Shown piece by piece: positions 1 through 5,715 of a stretch of DNA of 8,138 nt; position 1 is the stretch's first letter, and every line of letters begins with the position of its first letter. The stretch covers positions 1 through 8,138 of the forward strand of contig JBJXFI010000407.1 of assembly GCA_046154695.1 (NCBI GenBank), read 5' to 3'. A program made the translations under genes and the position numbers. Origin of the DNA: DALYLB01 sp046154695 (GTDB lineage: Bacteria > Acidobacteriota > Blastocatellia > RBC074). Below the pieces are notes generated by a model that was not told the origin of the DNA, ran no database searches, and saw only the letters and a list, made by a program, of their open reading frames with translations.

Positions 1-2
1 GC

Positions 3-1340
3 TGGCAGACGCTTGCCTTCGTCGGCCTGCTCAACGTGGTCTTCGCGGCGCATTCGGGGCTCTGGGGAGTGCTGGTCATCGATATGATCCAGTTCTTCAT
101 CAAGATGACGGCGGTGATCGCGGCGGCATGGTTCGCGCTCAGGCATCCGCTGGTCGGCGGGATGAGCGGGCTGGTGGAAAAACTCTCCGCGACGCCGGGG
201 CCCGGCGGCATCAACTACCTGAATGTCCTCCCGGATTTCACAAACAATTGGGACACGGCGGTGGCGGTCTTCATTATTCCGATCGCGGTCCAATGGTGGT
301 CGGTCTGGTATCCCGGCTCCGAGCCGGGCGGCGGCAGCTATATGGCGCAGCGCATGCTGGCCTCGAAATCGGAGAAGGACGCGCTGGGCGCCGTGCTCTT
401 TTTCAATGTCGCCCATTACGTTCTTCGCCCCTGGCCGTGGATTCTGGTCGCCCTGGCGTCGATTCTGGTCTACCCGCAGTTGTCGGATATCCAGGCCACG
501 TTTCCAAATCTCGATCCAAAATTGCTGGGCCATGACATCGCCTATCCGGCGATGCTCAAGTTCCTGCCGGCGGGATTCGTCGGGTTGATGGTCGGCGGAC
601 TGGTGGCGGCGAACTCTTCGACGATCCTGACGCACCTCAACTGGGGCGCGTCCTATCTGGTCCACGATTTCTATCGCAGGTTTCTCAATAAGACGGCGGA
701 GGAGAGACATTACGTTCAGGTGGGGCGCGTGGTGACCGTCGGACTTTTCCTCGTCTCTTCGGGTGTGGTGTACCTGCTCGATTCGGCCAAGGACGCCTTC
801 GACATCATTCTCCAGGTCGGCGCGGGAACCGGATTGCTTTATCTGATGCGCTGGTTCTGGTGGCGCATCAACGCATGGTGCGAGGTCGCCGCGATGATCA
901 GCTCATTTCTGATCTCGGTGGTGTTCATCATGCTGGAGAAGAATCATCTCTATTCGACGACCACCGCGATGAAACTCATCATAACGATCGCCATCACCAC
1001 GGTCTGCTGGGTGGCGGCGGCCTATCTGGCGCCCGGAACCGATCGCCGGACGCTGATCGATTTCTATCGCGCGGTTCGCCCCGGGGGGCCCGGCTGGGAG
1101 CCGATCCGCGAAGCCGCCGGCATCTCCCGGGCCGACGCCGCCCAGGCCGGAGACAACCTCCCCCAGGCCCTGCTCGGCTGGGTCGCGGGATCGATCATGA
1201 TCTGGTCTTCGCTCTTCACCGTGGGCAATTTTCTCTATGGCCGGATGACGGCCGCCCTGGCGTTGTTCGCGGTCTTCATTGTCAGCGGCCTGATCCTGCT
1301 TCGCATCGTCAACAGGCTCTGGTCCGACAGCGCCGGATAG
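3..1340 (+). CDS. Sodium:solute symporter family protein (SSS/SLC5-like), C-terminal part
   Basis: This is a secondary transporter of the inner membrane, expected to couple Na+ entry to uptake of a small solute such as a sugar, amino acid or organic acid. The substrate cannot be read from the sequence. The reading frame is open from the first complete codon at position 3, so the true start lies left of the window; the GTG at 36 is internal. The visible 445 codons show about ten hydrophobic helices. A small-residue, Ser/Thr-rich helix (AANSSTILTHLNW, about 604-642) is followed by LVHDFYRRF. It sits where LeuT-fold SSS proteins place transmembrane helix 8, which carries the Na2 sodium site (family knowledge; the residue match is inferred). 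A conserved cytoplasmic loop FYRAVRPGGPGWEPI (about 1062-1106) precedes the last two helices and is typical of a subgroup common in Acidobacteriota and Bacteroidota. Family members of this kind are about 550-600 residues, so perhaps a quarter is missing. It stops with TAG at 1338-1340 and has no close operon partner downstream. Confidence 0.9.
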   Translation, partial: WQTLAFVGLLNVVFAAHSGLWGVLVIDMIQFFIKMTAVIAAAWFALRHPLVGGMSGLVEKLSATPGPGGINYLNVLPDFTNNWDTAVAVFIIPIAVQWWSVWYPGSEPGGGSYMAQRMLASKSEKDALGAVLFFNVAHYVLRPWPWILVALASILVYPQLSDIQATFPNLDPKLLGHDIAYPAMLKFLPAGFVGLMVGGLVAANSSTILTHLNWGASYLVHDFYRRFLNKTAEERHYVQVGRVVTVGLFLVSSGVVYLLDSAKDAFDIILQVGAGTGLLYLMRWFWWRINAWCEVAAMISSFLISVVFIMLEKNHLYSTTTAMKLIITIAITTVCWVAAAYLAPGTDRRTLIDFYRAVRPGGPGWEPIREAAGISRADAAQAGDNLPQALLGWVAGSIMIWSSLFTVGNFLYGRMTAALALFAVFIVSGLILLRIVNRLWSDSAG

Positions 1341-1459
1341 ATCCGTAAAATCATACGCCTGCCGGCCGCTCAGATCCCGGCGGCACGAGGATCGTTCGCC
1401 TGTCCATATAAAACTCCCCAATTTGAGTGCGTTCCCTTTTTACCGTTCCGTTGGAGGTC

Positions 1460-1465
1460 TATAAT
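1460..1465 (+). promoter_or_regulatory. Possible -10 element (TATAAT) upstream of the OmpA/BON gene
   Basis: A perfect sigma-70 type -10 hexamer lies in the 269-base gap between the symporter stop and the OmpA/BON start. No good -35 is present at 16-18 bases: the T-rich stretch around 1437-1443 is only a poor match, and TTGAGT at 1423-1428 is 31 bases away. If used, it would give a 5' leader of roughly 135-140 bases. A weak imperfect stem (CGCCG pairing with CGGCG, about 1475-1497) lies in that leader. The gap makes a separate transcript for the downstream gene likely, but this exact site is only a candidate. Confidence 0.3.
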
Positions 1466-1593
1466 CGCGGGGCTCGCCGTCGTGCGTGTTCCGGCGAAGC
1501 AGAGACCTTCCCGAAACAATCAGAATATCAGGTAGTAATCGAATCGCCGGGTGAGGTGTGCCTGCCGCGATGAGATCTGAATCTCTCTTTTTC

Positions 1594-1600
1594 AGGAGGA
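1594..1600 (+). promoter_or_regulatory. Ribosome binding site AGGAGGA that selects the start at 1610
   Basis: A near-perfect Shine-Dalgarno sequence ends at 1600. The first in-frame ATG (1601) directly abuts it with no spacing and cannot be used efficiently. The second in-frame ATG (1610) is 9 bases downstream, a normal distance. The protein should therefore begin MGSKMII, three residues shorter than the longest reading. Confidence 0.8.
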
Positions 1601-1609
1601 ATGATACCG

Positions 1610-2539
1610 ATGGGCAGCAAGATGATTATCGGATTGGGGTTGCTGGCGCTGATGATCGCGTGCGCTTTTTGCGTGGTGAGGCATTATCCGTTCACGGGGG
1701 CGGCCGGCGATGCCACGCCGACGCTGAACGACAAGTTGACGATCGACGCGGGGGGCGCGGCGCTGCCCCCCTTTACCGCGAAGGTGCTCAATGGAAAGGT
1801 GACGCTCGACGGCACGGCGCCGGATCAGGACGCGAAGGCGAAGATCCTTGCCGCGGCCGCCGCCGCGTTCGGCGCGGGGAATTTTTCCGATAATCTGACG
1901 GTCGCGCCTCCCGGCGCTGGCGTCTCGTGGGGAACCAACTGGCTGCAGCGGATTCTCGGCTGGCTGCCCTTCCTCGGCCGCTTCGGCGACAAGGGAGACA
2001 TCAGTTTCAACGGACAGTCGGCCACCATCAACGGAGAAGTCGCTACGGCCGATATCAAATCGAAACTGCTCGCCGACTTGCGCGGCGTCTTCGGCGCCGA
2101 TTTCACGATGCACGATAACCTGACCGTCACCGAGTCGCTGCTCACCGAGGCGGAAGCCCGCGCGCAGGCCGATCTCAAAAAGGTCCTGATGAAGGGCATC
2201 GAGTTCGACTCCGGCAGCGACAGGATCTCCGCCGCAGCCGCCGCCGTTCTCGACGACGCAGCCCGAGCGCTGACCGCGACGGCGGAGGCGCGTGTCGAGA
2301 TCAGCGGGCACACCGACAATGTGGGCGAGGACAAGATGAATCAGGCGCTCAGCCAACGCCGCGCCGAATCGGTGAAGAAGTATCTGACCGGCAAGGGGAT
2401 CGCCGCCGATCGTCTCAGCTCGAAAGGCTATGGCCCCTCGCAGCCCATCGCCGAGAACGAAACCGAGGAAGGCAAGGCCCGGAACCGGCGCATCGAGTTC
2501 CGCGTCATCCCCGGCAGACCGGACAGGACGAAGAACTGA
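1610..2539 (+). CDS. Membrane-anchored BON-repeat/OmpA-domain protein (ArfA/OmpATb-like layout)
   Basis: This 309-residue envelope protein is expected to hold the membrane to peptidoglycan. Residues 5-23 form one hydrophobic helix after a short positive N-terminus, so it is either an uncleaved anchor or a poor lipoprotein signal; Cys18 in LMIAC is close to a lipobox but has Met at -3. Residues about 57-98 and 130-173 are two copies of a BON-like beta-alpha-beta unit, each ending in DNLTV, separated by a Trp-rich linker (WLQRILGWLPFLGRFG). Residues about 187-302 are an OmpA C-terminal domain: IEFDSGS, then GHTDNVG, SQRRAESVK and RNRRIEF. By alignment with Acinetobacter OmpA, Asp236 and Arg251 are the expected diaminopimelate-binding pair. 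The order helix, BON-like, OmpA domain and the length resemble Mycobacterium ArfA/OmpATb (326 residues). There is no beta-barrel domain. The gene stands alone, with 340 repeat-rich bases after it. The OmpA domain is secure; the BON assignment is by pattern only. Confidence 0.88.
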   Translation: MGSKMIIGLGLLALMIACAFCVVRHYPFTGAAGDATPTLNDKLTIDAGGAALPPFTAKVLNGKVTLDGTAPDQDAKAKILAAAAAAFGAGNFSDNLTVAPPGAGVSWGTNWLQRILGWLPFLGRFGDKGDISFNGQSATINGEVATADIKSKLLADLRGVFGADFTMHDNLTVTESLLTEAEARAQADLKKVLMKGIEFDSGSDRISAAAAAVLDDAARALTATAEARVEISGHTDNVGEDKMNQALSQRRAESVKKYLTGKGIAADRLSSKGYGPSQPIAENETEEGKARNRRIEFRVIPGRPDRTKN

Positions 2540-2626
2540 AGAAGGCTTGGAATTCCGTCTCGGGGATTTTTCATGGAGTCGTTCTTGTCGCTTGGCGACG
2601 CCCGGAAACAATAAAAAGCATGGGTA

Positions 2627-2648
2627 GCACAAGCTGTCCAGCTTGTGC
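2627..2648. repeat. Intergenic palindrome, left copy (REP-like)
   Basis: Arms GCACAAGCT (2627-2635) and AGCTTGTGC (2640-2648) are perfect 9-bp complements around the loop GTCC. The same arms recur at 2836-2857 around the loop GGAC, so the left copy is exactly the reverse complement of the core of the right copy. No T-run follows it on either strand, so it does not look like a terminator. Confidence 0.8.
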
Positions 2649-2724
2649 CCCGTGTGGGGTGCGCGTGAAGAGTCCGGCGGGGCGCGCGCCGGAAGGGGGC
2701 TCGGTCGAGGCCCGGTCTTTTTCC

Positions 2725-2828
2725 GGTAGTGGCTGTCGGTAGTGTCTGCCGGTAGTGTCTGCCGGTAGTGTCTGCCAGTAGTGTCTGCCAGTAGTGTCTG
2801 CCAGTAGTGTCTGCCAGTAGTGTCTGAT
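2725..2828. repeat. Tandem array of eight 13-bp repeats
   Basis: Eight head-to-tail 13-bp units run without spacers. Unit 1 (2725-2737) is degenerate. Units 2-4 (2738-2776) are GGTAGTGTCTGCC, units 5-7 (2777-2815) are AGTAGTGTCTGCC, and unit 8 (2816-2828) is degenerate at its last two bases. The spacing and lack of unique spacers rule out a CRISPR array. It is a minisatellite-type repeat, likely variable in copy number; no function is evident. Confidence 0.93.
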
Positions 2829-2830
2829 GG

Positions 2831-2865
2831 AAGTGGCACAAGCTGGACAGCTTGTGCCACTTTTT
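2831..2865 (+). terminator. Long perfect hairpin with T-run (terminator or attenuator-like), right palindrome copy
   Basis: Arms 2831-2844 and 2849-2862 form a perfect 14-bp stem with loop GGAC, followed by T through 2865, so the + strand transcript has the shape of an intrinsic terminator. It could end OmpA/BON transcription. However, it finishes two bases before the next Shine-Dalgarno sequence, leaving no room for a promoter after it, so the coiled-coil gene must be read through it. The core matches the palindrome at 2627-2648 in opposite orientation, so it may instead be a dispersed repeat that only resembles a terminator; the T-run is short, with two of its five T bases in the stem. Confidence 0.55.
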
Positions 2866-2867
2866 CC

Positions 2868-2875
2868 GAGGAGGG
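2868..2875 (+). promoter_or_regulatory. Ribosome binding site GAGGAGGG that selects the start at 2880
   Basis: This strong Shine-Dalgarno sequence lies 4 bases before the ATG at 2880. The longer in-frame reading from GTG at 2820 begins inside the 13-bp array and would translate the palindrome, so it is rejected. From 2880 the protein starts directly with a membrane helix, which supports the choice. Confidence 0.8.
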
Positions 2876-2879
2876 CATC

Positions 2880-4400
2880 ATGGGCATTTTGGAATTCTTC
2901 ACGAAGTTTTTCTTCTGCATGTTCATTGCGTGGCTGATCGGCCTGATCGTGGGCTGGCTGCTTCGGCGGGCGTCGGGTCGCGGCACCCGGACCGAGAGAG
3001 AGAACTGGGAGCAGAGATTGCGGGGCGTTGAGCGCGACCTGGAAGTCGCTCACGGGGATTCGAACGCGCAGAAGGATCAGATCTCCACATTGAAGTCGGA
3101 GCTGACGGCGTCGGCGGAGGCGATTCGATTTCGCGATTCGGAGCTTGCGGGGCTGCAGGCGAAATTTGACGAGGCCGAGGGCGCGGCGAGCGCGCTCGCC
3201 GCCAGGGAGACCGAAATCGAGACGCTTTCCGGCGAATTTGGCCTTCTTCGCGGGCGGCTTGCCGACGCCGATGCGGCGGTCGATGCGGCGAAGCTGAGGG
3301 CGGAGGCCGCCGAGGCCCGCGCCGCTGAAATCGGGGCGCTCAAAACCTCGCTCTCCGCCAGGGACGAGCAGGTCGCCGCGCTGCAAGCCCAGATCAAGGG
3401 GCTTGGGCCTCTCGGTCTGCAGCTCAAGGATCGCGAGCTGCGATTGAAGGAGTGGGAGACAAAACATGCCGACGCGCTCAAGGCCGCCGCGGCCGAGATC
3501 GCATCGCTCAACGAACGCATTCGCGAACTGGAGGCGGCCGGCGTCAACCCGGCCGACCTCGATGCCGCAACCGCCCGCGCCCGCGAACTGGAAGCGGCGC
3601 TCGCCGCCGCGGAGACCCGCCAGGCCGATGTCATGCGCGACAAGGACTCGGCGATCACGCTGCTGCAACTGCGCGTGAAAGAGCTGGAGCCCCTCTTCGG
3701 ACAGCTCGCCGAACGTGACGGCAGGATCAGGGACCTGGAATTGCGATGTGAAACCCTCTCCCGCGAAAAGGACGACGAGATCGAAAAACTCCGGGTCCGC
3801 GTCGCCGAACTCGCGTCCGACGGCCAATCCCTCAGCGAGGCGGAGGCCCGGCTGCGCGACCTCGAAGCACGCCACAATGAATCGCTCAGTGAAAAAACCG
3901 TTGAAATCGCCGGGCTCACGGCTCGCATCGACGAACTCGCGCCGCTCTCCGCGCAACTCTTCGACCGGGAGGCCCGACTCTCCCAGTTCGAGGCTCGATT
4001 CCAATCGCTCCAGTCCGAGAAGGACGCGGAGATCGGGAGCCTCCGCGGCAGGATCGGGGAGCTGGAATCGTCGCTCTCGGTCATCGGCGATAAGGATGCG
4101 CAGATGGCGGGCCTTCGCTCGCGGATCCATGATCTCGAAACGATGTACACCCGCGCGATGAAGGCGCCGCCCAGGGCGGAGTGGGACGATCTCAAATTGA
4201 TCCACGGGGTCGGGCCGGTTCTCGAAAAGATGCTGCACAAACTCGGGATCTACACCTTCCGGCAGGTCGCCGCCTGGAACGAGGAACAGATCGACTGGGT
4301 CGATACCCAGCTCGAACACTTCCACGGCCGCATCCGCCGCGAAAACTGGATCGTCAGCGCCAGGGACGAACATTGGAAGAAATATAACGAGAAAATATGA
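2880..4400 (+). CDS. Membrane-anchored coiled-coil protein with C-terminal helix-hairpin-helix domain
   Basis: The 506-residue product has three parts. Residues 5-28 are one very hydrophobic helix followed by two Arg, consistent with an N-in anchor and a cytoplasmic body. Residues about 40-420 are a continuous charged coiled coil. From 135 to 396 it is built from six 42-residue units (135-176, 177-218, 229-270, 271-312, 313-354, 355-396), each ending near RIxELE, with a ten-residue Pro-containing insert at 219-228. Residues about 434-506 form a helix-hairpin-helix domain (DDLKLIHGVGP, then LGIYTFRQVAAW and a WVDTQLEHFHGRI segment). It closely resembles the domain grouped as COG3743, found at the C-terminus of many bacterial proteins and annotated as a predicted nucleic-acid-binding fold. 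No catalytic residues are evident. Binding DNA near the membrane is an inference from the fold; protein-protein contact is equally possible. Its TGA overlaps the next gene's ATG, so the two are probably co-translated. The function is unknown. Confidence 0.85.
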   Translation: MGILEFFTKFFFCMFIAWLIGLIVGWLLRRASGRGTRTERENWEQRLRGVERDLEVAHGDSNAQKDQISTLKSELTASAEAIRFRDSELAGLQAKFDEAEGAASALAARETEIETLSGEFGLLRGRLADADAAVDAAKLRAEAAEARAAEIGALKTSLSARDEQVAALQAQIKGLGPLGLQLKDRELRLKEWETKHADALKAAAAEIASLNERIRELEAAGVNPADLDAATARARELEAALAAAETRQADVMRDKDSAITLLQLRVKELEPLFGQLAERDGRIRDLELRCETLSREKDDEIEKLRVRVAELASDGQSLSEAEARLRDLEARHNESLSEKTVEIAGLTARIDELAPLSAQLFDREARLSQFEARFQSLQSEKDAEIGSLRGRIGELESSLSVIGDKDAQMAGLRSRIHDLETMYTRAMKAPPRAEWDDLKLIHGVGPVLEKMLHKLGIYTFRQVAAWNEEQIDWVDTQLEHFHGRIRRENWIVSARDEHWKKYNEKI

Positions 4401-5188
4401 GATTTCAGAATAAGGTCGTCTGGATTACGGGGGCCTCGTCGGGAATCGGAGAGGCCCTCGCGTATGCCTTCAGCCGGGAGGGCGCGAAGCTCATTCTATC
4501 GGGCCGCCGAGAGGCCGAACTGGAGCGGGTTCGCGCGGGGTGCGCGGCGCCCGATCAGGCGCGGGTGCTCACGCTCGATCTGACGCGGCTCGACGATCTG
4601 CCCACGAAAGCCGCCCTGGCCGAGGTGCAGTTCGGCCGCGTGGACATCCTGGTCAACAATGGCGGCATCAGCCAGCGTTCCCGCTGCGTCGAAAGCGCGA
4701 TGGCGGTCGAACAGGCGGTGATGGACACGAACTATTTCGGAACCATCTCTCTCACGAAGGCCGTGCTGCCCGCGATGCTCGACCGCAAATCGGGCCAGAT
4801 CGTCGTCGTCAGCAGCCTCGCCGGGCATCTCTCGACGCCGATGCGCTCGGCCTACGCCGCCTCGAAACATGCCCTGCAGGGGTGGTTCAACAGTCTCCGC
4901 GCCGAGGTCTGGCGGGACGGCATCGCCGTGACCATGATCTGCCCCGGATTCGTCCGCACCAACATCTCCGAGAACGCCCTCGCCGCCGACGGCAGCAAAC
5001 ACGGCAAACTCGACACGTACATCGCTCGCGGCATGTCGGCCGAGACCTGCGCCGAAAAGACGCTCAATGCCATCGCACGGCGGAAAGAAGAGGCCCTCAT
5101 CGCCGGATGGGAAGTGATGGGGATTTACCTGAAACGGCTCTCGCCCTGGCTCTACTCCCAGCTCATTCGGCGAATCCGCACGTTCTGA
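4397..5188 (+). CDS. Short-chain dehydrogenase/reductase (classical SDR, DHRS7-like)
   Basis: This is a 263-residue NAD(P)(H)-dependent oxidoreductase with a Rossmann fold. The cofactor motif TGASSGIG is at 11-18, followed by SGRR at 35-38; the arginines after the second strand favour NADPH. NNGG at 87-90 replaces the usual NNAG. The catalytic set is complete: Asn112, Ser140, Tyr153 and Lys157 (YAASK). PGFVRTNI at 183-190 is the usual segment after strand six. The length and motif spacing are normal for classical SDRs, and the style (NNGGISQRS, LTKAVLPAM, GWEVMGIYLKRLSPWLY tail) is close to bacterial homologues of DHRS7. Such proteins act on steroid, retinoid or lipid carbonyls in animals, but the bacterial substrate is unknown. 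The amphipathic C-terminal tail could touch the membrane. The ATG overlaps the upstream stop (ATGA), and only a weak GAGAA precedes it, so translation probably depends on the coiled-coil gene. Whether the two products work together is not shown. Confidence 0.93.
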   Translation: MRFQNKVVWITGASSGIGEALAYAFSREGAKLILSGRREAELERVRAGCAAPDQARVLTLDLTRLDDLPTKAALAEVQFGRVDILVNNGGISQRSRCVESAMAVEQAVMDTNYFGTISLTKAVLPAMLDRKSGQIVVVSSLAGHLSTPMRSAYAASKHALQGWFNSLRAEVWRDGIAVTMICPGFVRTNISENALAADGSKHGKLDTYIARGMSAETCAEKTLNAIARRKEEALIAGWEVMGIYLKRLSPWLYSQLIRRIRTF

Positions 5189-5208
5189 GCGCCCGCTTCG
5201 CACTGGAA

Positions 5209-5230
5209 CCGCTGAGCGCCCGCTCAGTGG
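5209..5230 (+). terminator. GC-rich hairpin after the dehydrogenase gene, possible terminator without T-run
   Basis: Arms CCGCTGAGC (5209-5217) and GCTCAGTGG (5222-5230) pair over 9 bp with one G-U pair and a GCCC loop. It lies 21 bases past the dehydrogenase stop, a typical place for transcript ending, but no T-run follows. The 12-mer TGAGCGCCCGCT in its left arm and loop is also present at 5186-5197, starting on the stop codon, so the site includes a direct repeat with a 27-base period. Confidence 0.4.
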
Positions 5231-5328
5231 CTCACCTCGACGCGCGAATTGAGAACGCGGCGCAACGTCGATGTTATTTCCATGTTATTCACGGATAACA
5301 CGCGGAAGTATAAAATTCGAAATATTTC

Positions 5329-5357
5329 TTGACATAAGTTGGTGTGCAAAATAAATA
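5329..5357 (+). promoter_or_regulatory. Possible promoter: TTGACA with 17-base spacing to TAAATA
   Basis: A perfect -35 hexamer (5329-5334) is followed after 17 bases by TAAATA (5352-5357), a poor -10 match, in an AT-rich setting. It points toward the receptor gene but would give a leader of about 350 bases that includes the inverted-repeat element. The -35 shares its last base with the left inverted repeat. It is a candidate only. Confidence 0.3.
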
Positions 5358-5438
5358 TGCCATAAAGGATCAGCCACATCCCCCGCTCCTACGGAGAGGG
5401 GAAACATTGTGTCAGATTTATTTTGCCAACCAACTTAT
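5334..5438. repeat. 105-bp element bounded by 23-bp imperfect inverted repeats (MITE-like)
   Basis: The left end 5334-5356 starts ATAAGTTGG and the right end 5416-5438 finishes CCAACTTAT. The two arms are complementary at 21 of 23 positions, the two mismatches being adjacent. The interior has a hairpin CCCCGCTCC-TAC-GGAGAGGGG (5381-5401) with one G-A mismatch. There is no gene inside. Size, terminal inverted repeats and AT-rich surroundings fit a miniature inverted-repeat transposable element or the remnant of an insertion sequence. I cannot see a clear target-site duplication, so a structured RNA leader or a long protein-binding palindrome remains possible. Confidence 0.6.
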
Positions 5439-5704
5439 CTCTTCATCTCAGCGCCCTTTCGCAGGCGATCATAGACCATCCCCCGGGCGAGGTCTGATAT
5501 GACAATCAAATCGCGCGAGAGGAGCAAATAATTCGAGTTTTAGGGAGCCAGGCGCGAAAATCTGTTATAGCGGAAAGATCAAATGTCCTTGACATCGGCG
5601 CCGGCGATCGGGAATGCTCCCCGCATCGGTTCCATCGCAAAGCTGGGCAAGTCAGAAAATCATCAAAATTTCGGATCTCGCCGCCACAGGCGCGGGATTG
5701 TAGA

Positions 5705-5709
5705 AGGAG
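5705..5709 (+). promoter_or_regulatory. Ribosome binding site AGGAG of the receptor gene
   Basis: AGGAG, within AGAAGGAGA, lies 6 bases before the ATG at 5716. The resulting N-terminus is a normal signal peptide, which fixes this start. Confidence 0.8.
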
Positions 5710-5715
5710 AAAGAA

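Larger units (their letters stand above)
2540..2879 (+). other. Repeat-rich intergenic region between OmpA/BON and coiled-coil genes
   Basis: These 340 bases contain no credible gene. In order they hold: a small hairpin with 5-bp arms GTCGC/GCGAC (2587-2599); a palindrome (2627-2648); a GC-rich hairpin with arms TCCGGCG (2673-2679) and CGCCGGA (2687-2693); a 13-bp tandem array (2725-2828); a long palindrome with T-run (2831-2865); and the ribosome binding site of the next gene. Open frames crossing this stretch on either strand translate the 13-bp repeat into a repetitive peptide and lack any other protein-like property. No convincing promoter was found in it. Confidence 0.75.
5189..5715 (+). 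other. Intergenic region between dehydrogenase and receptor genes
   Basis: These 527 bases contain no credible gene or tRNA. The left 80 bases are GC-rich with a hairpin. About 5270-5360 is strongly AT-rich (5281-5340 is 32% GC by hand count) and contains two copies of ATGTTATT (5271, 5282) and a small TGTTAT/ATAACA inverted repeat (5283-5300). The inverted-repeat element 5334-5438 follows. From 5439 to 5700 I see only weak signals: a TTGACA at 5589-5594 without a matching -10, and a TATAGC at 5566 without a -35. One of these could belong to a receptor promoter, but none is convincing. Confidence 0.7.

Noticed and set aside
36..38. GTG at 36 as the symporter start
   Set aside because: The frame is open to the window edge, residues before it continue a membrane helix, and the family is about 100 or more residues longer.
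1361..1382. Intrinsic terminator after the symporter (GCCGG/CCGGC)
   Set aside because: Only a five-base stem with a long loop and no T-run.
2585..2617. Promoter TTGTCG with AT-rich ATAAAA downstream
   Set aside because: Spacing to any -10-like hexamer is wrong or the match is poor; the TTGTCG is also part of a small hairpin.
2725..2828. CRISPR array
   Set aside because: Units are 13 bp, directly abutting and have no unique spacers; no cas genes are present.
2820..2879. GTG start at 2820 for the coiled-coil protein
   Set aside because: It lies inside the tandem repeat, has no ribosome binding site and would translate the palindrome; the ATG at 2880 has a strong one and begins with a membrane helix.
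1592..2986. Long reverse-strand reading frame across the OmpA/BON gene and the repeats
   Set aside because: It is antisense to a clear OmpA-domain gene, its composition is Arg/Gly/Pro-rich as expected of an antisense frame, and its middle is just the 13-bp repeat translated.
2571..4373. 600-codon reverse-strand frame opposite the coiled-coil gene
   Set aside because: High GC and the regular heptad codons on the + strand keep the opposite frame open; the product has no recognisable domain, while the + strand frame has a ribosome binding site, membrane helix and HhH domain.
5439..5715. Small gene or tRNA in the spacer before the receptor
   Set aside because: No cloverleaf-compatible pairing was found, and no short frame with a ribosome binding site other than the receptor's own.
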